Assembly (NCBI GenBank): GCA_030549775.1
Contig: CM060172.1
Coordinates: 5,374,861 to 5,438,860 of the forward strand
Reading direction: 5' to 3'
From: Tamarix chinensis
Taxonomy: Eukaryota; Streptophyta; Magnoliopsida; Caryophyllales; Tamaricaceae
DNA length: 64,000 bases
The notes beneath the pieces are model-generated. The model had not been told where the DNA came from and searched no databases. It saw nothing but the letters and a program-made list of their open reading frames with translations. Made by a program: the position numbers and the translations under genes. Of this stretch, positions 13,201 to 23,164 are shown piece after piece; the stretch's first letter is position 1; every line of letters starts with the position of its first letter.

Positions 13201-14129
13201 TTTTCTGCCTCACACAAGCCAAACTATTTTAGCACCCTCACACGTCACGATCCTTAGATTCAATCCTCACTTCATGTCCCATTCATTCTCATTTATTTAT
13301 TTATTTTCTTTTTCTTCTTCCCCCTACTTGAATTAGGGTTTCCCCTTAAACTCTAGCCTAGTCTCCTACGCACCCTTATACTGTCCCATGTACTATTTTT
13401 CACCCGAGGCCCCCAGACACTCAAACGACACTTCTATTAACTTCCTCACACCCCGAGGCAACTTTCCATAAGTAAATTTTTCCCCCATGCAGACTCTAAC
13501 CATCCCATGCAAATCTGAGTTCCTCCCATACCTATACTAGCCAACTTACTTCCCCTTGGTTATTCTATTTTCCCATTTTTCTTTTTCATGCCTCCATCCC
13601 TAATCACCATGTTAATTATCCTAGCATGCATGTCTTAAAGGGCCACATCACATCACATCATAACTTACATCATATCCATATTAGCACATACCAAAAGAGG
13701 GCACATGAACACATCTCGGTTCCAAGCCACGCCACACATGAAACAATTAATATAATAGCATATAAAACACGATATATAAGGTATATAGGGCATCCAAGGC
13801 ATGTAGGACATATAGTATACATTCGATCTTAGCTATACCTTTACTTGGTTTAGGTTACTAAGCTATCTCCTACCCTTATTAGGTCACTAATCACCCTTGG
13901 TAATTGTTAGACTTAATATATTTTCCATTTGGTTGGTTAGATTACCAATTTACCTATTTCCTTTATTATAATTAACAAATTGCCCTTTAGTTACAAAATT
14001 ACCAGATTATCCCTATCCAATATCCTAATTACTAAATTACCCCTTTAGTTGGTTAAATTACTAAATTGCCCCTCACACTTATCATATTTACCAATTTACC
14101 CTTCTCCATTATTAAATTATCAAATTACC

Positions 14130-14690
14130 TTTTAGTTATTTAAATTATTATTTTACCCTCCTCAATTATTATAATTACCAATTTACTCCTTTCCAATTTC
14201 CACTTTTACCCCTTTTATTTACAAAATTACCATTTTACCCCTTAACTTCCGAAAATTACCATAATACCCTTTTACTTATAAAATTACCATTTTATCCTTA
14301 ACTACGAAATTACCATTTTACCTCTTTTAATTTTCAAATTACCATTTGCCCTTTAATCAAAAAATTACCATTTTACCCTTTTATTACAAAATTACCAATT
14401 TGCCCTTTTATTACAAAATTACCATTTTGCCACCATTTTACCCTTTTATTACAAAATTACTATTTTTCCCTTTTATTACAAAATTACCATTTTACTCCCC
14501 TTTCTTCCAAAATTTTTCATTACAATTTACCATTTTACCCTTTCTACTTCCAAAATTAAGAATTTATCCATTAATTCCAAAATTACCCTTTTACGCTTTA
14601 ATTACCAAATTACCACTTTGCCCTTGCCTCCAAAATTACCATAATACCCTTTTTAATTTAAAGTTACCATTTTTCCCCTTAGTACACCAC
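14130..14690. repeat. ACCATTTTACCC short tandem array
   Basis: About twenty degenerate units near 27 bp built from AAATTACCATTTTACCC and CTTTTATTAC. Looser copies extend back to about 13930. Open frames with repeated FPFITKL-like phrases are translations of this array, not a gene. Confidence 0.8.
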
Positions 14691-15932
14691 TTATATTAAT
14701 TTATTATTATTACTACATAAAATATTAATATTAACACCTCATCCACAACTCTTATAGTTAATATAACATTATTATCACCCATATATATATTAGGCCATAT
14801 TCTTGTACAAGATATATATTACTAAAATACCCCTAAGGCTCACAAAATATTAATCATGCATTAAGAACACAATAGCATAATACAACATGGATAATACTTA
14901 ACATTTTCATTAACAACCAAACTCTTACCTTAAAAAACATTCCCATACATATCATATAACCTATCATGCTTCCTTTTCTCAACCAACACAATAAACCACA
15001 TATAATATATTAAACAATATATCAAGTATAATACACATTAAAACTGCCTAATGTGCTAACATACGTTATCCATGCGTTTAAGTGGGATTTAACGGTTACC
15101 TCGATTCTCGTAAAAACGAACCTTACCGGTATTTTGGTTAAATTTTCAAGCTTTGATTATCAAAACCAATACCTAAAAATATTTTCAAGGTTTATTTTGT
15201 TAGAATAATAAAAATCAAAGTATAAAACTTTATAATGCCTAATTAATCAAATACTTGAATCAAAATATTAATATACCTTAAAAATGATTACCCAAATTAG
15301 TCAACAAAGGCAGCAGCTCATGCTGCTCATATAGCATGAGCTGCATGCAAGGAAAGAAGGAGGAGGGGGCTCGAAGGTGGTGAAAATAGGAAAAGTTAGG
15401 CACTTTCGGGTTAGTGGTTTGAGGCTAAGAAAAAGACATGATGGGGAAGGATTTGGGGCAAGGGAATGGTGCAAGATTGGAGAGGGGGTGTAGGTGGTGG
15501 TCGAGGATGGGTTGAAGGCGGCTAAGGGCGGCAGAGGCGGCGACAGCGAGGTTGCAAAGGTGGCAGCTGAGGAGGGAGTCAAAATGGGGGCTGATGAGGA
15601 AGGAAAAGGGAGAGGGAAAATGAAGGACTTTGGGTGGGGTTTTCAAGTAAAGTAGGATTAGGGGTAGTAGAGGGGGTTGCAAGGATTGGTTTGGTGGATC
15701 AGGTGGCAGCAAAGATGGCAGAATGGCGGCGGGTCGAGGCTGCGAAGGGTGGCTACCAAGAAAGGAGGGAGAGAAGAGAAAAAGAGGAGAGGAGGAAGAA
15801 GGAGGCTGCGGGGTGGCGCAATGGGGGTTGTGATGGTTCGGGGGTGAGGTAGAGGGTGGCAAGGGGTGGTGTAGGTGGTGGTTGAGGTGGTAGCAATGGC
15901 GGAGATGGTGGTGTGACCGTAGCCAGCACGCA

Positions 15933-17619
15933 ATTTTAAACCCTCTTGTTGTCAATTGTAGCACTGGTAAATATGATATCGTTCTAGCCGGGGATTGAGA
16001 GGGCTCACTTCTATTTAACTAGCTTAAAAATAAAACTAAAAATAAAAATAAAAATCCTAAATAACATAAATTAAATAAATAATAAAAATACTAATGGGGA
16101 TTTATAAAAATAAAAATAACAAAAAAAATAAAATGAATAAATAAAATAAAATAAACTAATAATGAAAATAATGGGAAATAATGGGAAACCGCAGATATGA
16201 GAAATATGTTAGGGAAATAAAAATCCACCACTAGATTAGGTCAAAATATAATGTTTATTTCTAAGTCATCTTTTAATCATGAGAAAGAGATCGACCAAGT
16301 TGCACACCAAAATCAGGTCCACACACCTTATATTACTTCCCTTAATTAATTAATACGACAAAGCGCCAATATTAAGTATAGCAGCAACAAGCGGCTCTTA
16401 TATTTAACTAGATTTAATGCATTAAGTGTAAGCGGAAGGCTGTCAATCTAAGTACCCATACTATTAAAAAAAGCATGTCTAGCTATATTTCCTTTCCTTG
16501 ACCCACACGTATCGAAATGTTTTACCACTTCGGGTAGAATCACAAAACGATTAGGTGAATTGTTATCTAACCTAGCTGCAATTTATACATATAAATTCTA
16601 GTATATTTAGATGGCCACCTAGTAGGAAAATAATCCTACATATTGTCACTTATGAGGAACCAGAACAAGGCATGCACCAAATAAACTATACTTGACAGAA
16701 TTATACATATAAACGATATCAATTAACATAGAGTCAAGAAACAATCTCACGAAACAAAGAAAATAAAATTATAATTCAAATCATAATCTAGGGTTTCAAT
16801 TCATTGCCTAACAATAAATATTCAGCCAACCATAATTAAAGAATTAATTACACAGAAATATATATTTAAAATATAAATTAAAAATAAGAGAAAGAAATAA
16901 TCGGAATTAATTTTGGATAAAAGTTCAAAAATTTATTCAGATAAAAATTAATTTTATCTGAAATAAATTCTACCGGTATAAATTCTTCCTCTAATTTTCT
17001 TCTTCTCTCGGCCTTTATTTCCGTGCATAAAATCTTTTTCTGTTTTTTTTACTCTCGCTGACAGGGCTGACGGCTTGCGATGTTGTTTCCTCATCGTCTG
17101 AGCCTCTATCTTGTCGCACGTCCTTTTTCCTCTGAAGGCTCTGTCGAGCCTCTTCTACACCCGTTCGTGCATTTCCTTTCGTTTTGTCCGCAGGCCTACG
17201 GACCCTACCTGCTGCTCTCCCTTCTCGGTGTCCCTTTTCCTAGCCTTCGGCCGAGCCTGTGAAGGCTCTGCCTTCTCTCTCTTTCTCTGTGGCTCTGTCG
17301 CTCCTCTCCTTTTTGGCCTACCCTACGTATCTTTTTATAACTTAATTTTGTGCCTCCACGTCAGCCCTGCTGACTCTTCGTGCGTCGTTCAGCTTCGTTT
17401 TGTATTCCAGGCCTTTGGGCCTTCGGCCTTTGGCCGTTGGTCCAAAGGTCTAATTTTTTTAATTTTCTTTTATTTAAAAACAATACATGCAAAATAAAAT
17501 TCAATAAATATTAATAAATAATATTTTATTCTAAATTTACTTAATTTATATCATTTTAGCTAAATAATTAGCTAAATAAACTACTAAAAACTAAGATTAT
17601 AAGGGTATAAAATGTGTCA
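15933..17619 (-). mobile_element. Element B, reversed copy, inserted in A4 purine segment
   Basis: On the minus strand it starts at 17619 with TGACACATTTTATACCC. The same start, followed by matching sequence (CTTATAATCTTAGTTTTTAG, later GACCTTTG and CCAACGGCC), occurs in plus orientation at 49265. Both copies also share a CAAGAGGGTTTAAA end region, near 15935-15950 here. It is much richer in CpG than its surroundings and interrupts a purine-rich tract that continues on both sides. It is longer than the other copy because of an AT-rich segment (about 16010-17000). The 15933 boundary is approximate, no clear TSD was found and no coding domain is recognised, so class is uncertain (LTR-like). Confidence 0.5.
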
Positions 17620-18789
17620 AAATATGAACTCATGAGATGGGCAGCGAAACAAAAACAGGGGAGAGAGGGGAGGAGAAGAAAGGGAGAAAAAGGAGGCTCG
17701 GGCAAGGCATATGGGGCTAAAAAAATGGCCGAATAGGGCAAGAAGGGAAGAAGAAAAAGAAGGAGAGAGAGGAGGGAATAGGGAGCTCGAGGGGTGGCGG
17801 TAGGGTGGTAGAGGAATGGCGATGGAAGGGAGAGGGAGAAGGGAGGTATGGTCGGGTATGGGGGAAGGGAGACAAAGATGGTGGGGCCGGGATGGTGCAG
17901 AAAAAACGATGAGAGGGAGAGAGAGAGTGATAGGGGGAAGCAATGGGGGAGAGGGAGTTGCAGGTGGATGGCCGAGATTCTCGCCGAGGATGGAGGAAGA
18001 AGAAAGAAAGAAGAAGAAGAAGAAGAAGAAGGGGAGGGGGCTGGGTGCGTGTGACGGGCGAGCGGGCCGGCCAAAGGGGGAAATAATGCGGGCCAACCCC
18101 GTCGGGGAAGAAGGGAAAGAAAAAAAAAGAGGTAGGCCGAACGACATGGGAAGGGAAGAAAGAAAGAAAAAAAGGGAAGGGAGTTGGGCCAAGGGAAAGA
18201 AAAAAGGAAAGGAAGGAGGAGGGGGGAGACGGGCCAGGGCCCAATCGTGCAGGGGGGTGGAGGAGAGGTAGGCAATTGGCGACCCAAGAAATAAAGAAGA
18301 AGAAAGAAAAGAGAAAAAGGAGAAGAAAAGGTAAAAGGAAAAAGAAAAGAGGAAAATGGGATTAAATAAAATAATTTAATTTATAAAATAATAAATACAA
18401 TATTTTTGGGTAATAAATTTATTTAATAATTTAATTTAATATAATTAAAATATAAGGGTTTAAAAAGGATAATTTTAGTAAAATAATGGTTTGAAAATTT
18501 ATTTAAATAATAAGAGTGTGATAAAATAAAAAAATATTTATTTTAATTTATTAAGTATTTATATCCAATCTTATATATTCAAAAATCCATAAAATAATTA
18601 AATTAAATAGATTTAAAGGCTAATTGATCCCAAATAAAAGTTATTTATTAAATTATAAGCTTTTAAAATTTTGGGGGATTACACTGGCTCAATACTCTTC
18701 CACTTTACATAATTAATGTTTTAAGTATCTTATTCAAAACTTTCACTTAGACATGCATGACTGACTTCTACTATTCTTATTCTCCAACT

Positions 18790-19120
18790 CTAGTTAACCA
18801 CTCCAACCCTAGTTAACCACCACCATCCAAGTTAACTATAGCATACCCTAATACCCATGCAAACCCTAAGTCCATGCAAATTATACCTCTCATGCAAACC
18901 CTACTTCCATGAAAACCCTAGCTACATGTAAACCCTACTTCCATGCAAACCCTAACATCATGCAAACCCTAACACTATACAAACCCTAGCTCCATGCAAC
19001 CCTAGCTCCATGCAAACCCTAGCTCTATACAACCCCCAACTCCATGCAAACCCTAACACCAAGCCAACATTAACTCTATGCAAGCCTTAACTCCATGCAA
19101 ACCCTAACACCATGCAAACA
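18790..19120 (+). repeat. Telo-box array (CATGCAAACCCTA-type tandem units)
   Basis: Roughly ten units of 16-20 bp of the form CCATGCAAACCCTAGC or CCATGCAAACCCTAACAC, plus related AACCCTAGTTAACCA units at the left end. AAACCCTA is the plant telo-box. A looser version occurs at about 21595-22260 in copy A5. Confidence 0.8.
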
Positions 19121-20107
19121 TTAAGACACTCCCATCATTATTTTACAAACCCTATCATGCATGTCTTATGGGCCACATCATACCATAATAATAACACACT
19201 CATACACATAATACACACCCATACACATAATGTACGATCTTACCTCAACTCCATATCATGTTGCATATATAACAATTATATAAATCCACATAAAATACAT
19301 TATAATTCACATCACATGGCATGCATGACATATAAAACACATAATACACGAATGACATTAGTACTTCCTTACCTAAAACGTCACCAGTCTTGGAGCATAC
19401 TCCTATACCTCTTGAGGGCTTTAACTGGTCTCACCTATTATGAGGGAGAAACTAGAATTAGGTTCCCTCTTAAAAATACTATTATTTACTAACCTATCCT
19501 AAGACTAGGTTTTTAAATAAAATAATACTATACTAATAATAACTATACGAAATACTACTAAAAATACTAATAATAATATTAATGTAATTCAAAACGGATG
19601 GTGATATAAGGGTTTCTACCCTTCACCAAAATAATGCTAATAATGATACAAATAATAATAAAAATACTAATACTAATAATAAGAATAGTAGTAGTAGTAG
19701 TAGTAGTAGTAATAATAATAACAATAACTTAAGCCTAAATAATACAAGGTAGGGTTTTCGACCCTACCTCCAAATAATGAAGGTACCATTTAATAGTAAT
19801 AATATTATTATTATTAATAACACATATTACTTATAATAATATTAAAATAATAAATACAATAATAATAATATTAATAATAGTAGAAATAGTAATATTAATA
19901 ATAAAATAGGAGTATATGAATAATAATCATAAAATAGGACTTCGGCCCCCTGTAGGTAAATAATAGTAATAATAAAATAATATTAATATTAATAATGATA
20001 ATAAAACTTATAATAATACTATTAATAACAATAATTCAAAACTAACAACTTAAATAATTTATTTCTACTCTTGACCCTACCAAGAAAATATAACATTAAT
20101 ATTACAT

Positions 20108-20109
20108 CC

Positions 20110-20169
<60 letters not shown>

Positions 20170-20190
20170 CATCATCATCATCATCATCAT
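20108..20190. repeat. (AAT)n(ATC)n microsatellite
   Basis: A long uninterrupted AAT run followed by ATC repeats, at the standard family A microsatellite position in copy A3. Shorter triplet runs occur from about 19560, including TAG repeats near 19685-19710. Confidence 0.95.
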
Positions 20191-21084
20191 AATCAAATAA
20201 TTGATAAAAATTGAAATAAAATAGAATAAACTTAAATAAATAGAAGAAAAGGGTTGAAAGGGTCTAAGGTTTCACCTTGAGTCGGTGGAGATGGGTGGCA
20301 CTGCGGTGGTGCACGGTGGCTGTAATATCCCAAAATTCACTACTTTTTTTTTAAGATGAAGTAATTAAAGTAGAAACTCTTAAATTCAAACCCGTTAATT
20401 ATGGGGATGTTACCGCCACACTTAGTACCAAACCGGTTCTCTCCGACCGTTTCAGTATGATGTGCTAAGGCTAAAGAAAGTATTATCATTTAAACTCAAA
20501 CCAACAGTTCATAAATAATTAGAAAGAATCATACATCAAAAATCAGAGTACACGTATAAGAATCATGAATCAGAGTACATGGTCAAAATTCCTGAAAAAG
20601 AAGAAACAACACTTTCATAAGATAAAAGCTTCATCTAGAAAACTCAATACAAGGTAATAAATTAAAAAGGATAAATCCGATACAAGAAGAAATAATAGAA
20701 TTAAATAAGATAACAAGAAAGTCGATCCAGCCACACTACTCTCGAATTTTGAGCCAAACATGCTCAACACACAACCTCAACTGATGTCTCACCCACCTGC
20801 ACAAAGTCAGAAGGGCATACTACTCGTGGGAATGAGCAGCACCCATGAAAAGGGTGATCGGTACGCTACGTACTGAGTAAGGTAATCGAGCACTAAGGCC
20901 AACACATAAGTACATACACCATGCATAAGAATAAAAGAGCACAATCATGTTAACATAAATGCATATGACCATCTAGGTAAAAGTACAAAGGCCCAATTAT
21001 AGTCCGAATTAATTTTTAAATTAATCTCTGATCAGTACTTATTTCACACCATGCTTTTTATCAAGTCCATGCAAGTACGGGAAC

Positions 21085-21430
21085 CCACTATTATAGCTGG
21101 TGGACCAGAAACACATAGGGCATCTTGCCCTAACCACTATTATAGCCGGTGGACTGGAAACGCATAGGGCATAATGCTCCTGACCACTATTATTCGCCGG
21201 TGGACCGGTCTGGCCCCTTTAGCATGGTGTTCAACTGTAAGTACTTAGTGTCTTTCCCATGTCTTGTCACAAATATGTTTAGTTTTGTTGAGCATGGGAT
21301 CCCCCACTATTATAGCCGGTGGATCAGAAATGCACAGGTACAAAGCCTGACCACTATTATAGCCAGTAGACCGGAAACACATAGGGCATCATGCCCGAAC
21401 CACTATTATTTGCCGGTGGACCGGTCTAGG
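21085..21430 (+). repeat. Six-copy CCACTATTATAGCCGGTGG motif array
   Basis: Copies lie near 21088, 21135, 21181, 21303, 21350 and 21400: two groups of three with 46-50 bp spacing, separated by about 120 bp that contain CATGGTGTTC and a TTGAGCATGGGATCCC-type block. Each motif can pair CCAC with GTGG and is followed by a GATCGG- or GACCGG-like tail. This is the best-preserved example; others are at about 1-290, 3860-4225, 11405-11800, 12545-12895, 33820-34165, 48010-48365 and 60618-60765. Confidence 0.85.
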
Positions 21431-22849
21431 CCCGACTCAACATCTTCCACTTTATGTGATTAATGTTTTAAGTATCTTATTTAGAAGCTTTCATTCTGAA
21501 CATGCATGAATCATTCCCTTTACACTTCACACATCACAAATCATAACTTTCACAATCATAATTATACTTTAATCACCAAATACACATGATAACACAAAAA
21601 CCCTAAGCAGCCACAACAAACCCTAATTAACCTCAACAAACCATAGTTAACCACTCCAAATCCTATTTAACCATAACAACCATAATTAACTATCCCAAAC
21701 CTTAGTTAATCACAACAAACCACAATTATCCACTCCTACCCTAGTTAATCACAACAACACATAGTTAATCCCTCCAAACCCTAATTCAGTCTCCTCCATA
21801 CCCTTATAATGTCCTACATACTGTTTTTCATCCCAAGTGTTCAAACACCCAAACAACACTTACATTACCTTCCTTACATCCCAAATCAACTTTCCACACG
21901 TAAATTTCATACCTATGCAGACATTAACCTCCCCATGCAAACCTTTGAACTTTTTCATGAAAACCCTAAAATCCCACGTGAAACCCTAAATTCAACCATG
22001 CAACCCTAGATTCATCCATTCAAAACCTTATATCAAATCCATACATAACCAAAGATTCATCCATACCAAACCCTAAATTCCAACCACATAAAATCAATAT
22101 TCATCCATACAAAACCTTGTATTAGATCATCCCATACAAAACCATAAATTAGATTCTCCTATATAACGTCATAAATTACATTCTTCCATACAACATCATA
22201 AATTAGATTCTCCCATATAACATCATAAATTAGATTCTCTCTCACGAAACCCTAAATTTTCCATTTTATTCTTCCACTCATGAATCATTAAAATACTTAG
22301 GATAACTCACATCCCTTGGTCAACTTCTTTCCCCATCCTCATTTTTCATCCTTTCTCCCACACAAACCACATCAACATCCTCACATGCATGTCTTATAGG
22401 GTCATAATGAATATCATCACATATACAATATTTCATCACATATAGTACACATGCCATATAAAAACATACTTCAACTCCACGTTATACCACATACGAAATA
22501 ATTACAATAATGATAAACATAGGATACATAGCATGCGAAGCAAATAATGCATATAAGCACACAAAAGGCCTTAGCACCCCTTACCTAAAATGACACCGGT
22601 CTTGGAGCACGCTCCTACACCTCCTTAGTGCTTTGACTGGTCTCACCTATTATGAGGGAAAAGCTAAAATTAGACTCCCTCCTATAAAAAATACTATTAA
22701 ACACTAACTTAATATAAGACTAAGATTTTGCTAAAATAATAATAACAAAAATACCAAAAATAATATTAACAAGAATAATAAAAATAGTAACAATAATAAT
22801 AAGAAGGTATTACTCAAAAACAAAGTGAAATAAGGGCTTTAGCCCCTTT

Positions 22850-22910
22850 ACCAAAATAATAATAATAATAATATTATTAGTAAATTAAATAACCAAATTT
22901 AGTAGTAGTA

Positions 22911-22980
<70 letters not shown>

Positions 22981-23110
22981 TAGTAATAATAATAATAGCA
23001 AAACTAATAGTAAAGTAGTTGTAATACTAATAATGAAATAATAATAATAGTAATAATAAAAAATAATAATTATAATAATAAACACATATTAATAATAATA
23101 ATAATAGAAA
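22850..23110. repeat. (AAT)n microsatellite cluster
   Basis: A long AAT/TAG-rich run in copy A5. The poly-leucine and tyrosine-rich open frames on the minus strand here are translations of the repeat. Confidence 0.95.
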
Positions 23111-23156
23111 CAACAATAATAATAAAAATAAGATCGAAAAATAAAAATACAATAGG

Positions 23157-23164
23157 GCTTCAGC
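23157..23164 (+). repeat. hAT target-site duplication, left
   Basis: GCTTCAGC, pairing with GATTTAGC at 27881-27888 (6 of 8). An unoccupied relative, GGGCTTTAGCCCC, is visible at about 22844, showing that the insertion fell in a recurring family A sequence. Confidence 0.75.

Larger units (their letters stand above)
11809..18683 (+). mobile_element. Family A copy A4 (6.9 kb with insertion)
   Basis: It starts TATAACACCCC (TG changed to TA) at 11809 and ends GGGGGATTACA at 18683, with flanks CTGGA (11804-11808) and CTGGC (18684-18688). Host sequence reads across cleanly: the GGACCTGG before the element continues as CTCAATACTCTTCCACTTT after it, the same order seen uninterrupted at about 12890. 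Inside are a motif array (about 12545-12895), an ACCATTTTACCC array (about 14130-14690), and a purine segment split by element B into about 15300-15932 and 17620-18360. Confidence 0.8.

Noticed and set aside
14346..14699. 117-codon frame with ITKLPF-type repeats
   Set aside because: Translation of the ACCATTTTACCC tandem array.
17568..18287. Long overlapping open frames of 150-239 codons, proline/serine/phenylalanine-rich on minus and lysine/arginine/glycine-rich on plus
   Set aside because: They lie in the nearly pure-purine segment of family A, where stop codons are scarce in several frames at once. No domain, and the same pattern recurs in every copy in differing frames.
18790..19120. AAACCCTA array as interstitial telomere
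   Set aside because: Units are separated by CATGCA-type spacers of 8-12 bp and are not head-to-tail telomere repeats.
21085..21430. Regularly spaced short repeats as a possible CRISPR array
   Set aside because: Repeats are degenerate, spacing is not repeat-spacer in form, there are no cas genes, and the DNA is clearly plant nuclear.
22885..23085. Poly-leucine minus-strand frame
   Set aside because: Translation of an AAT microsatellite.
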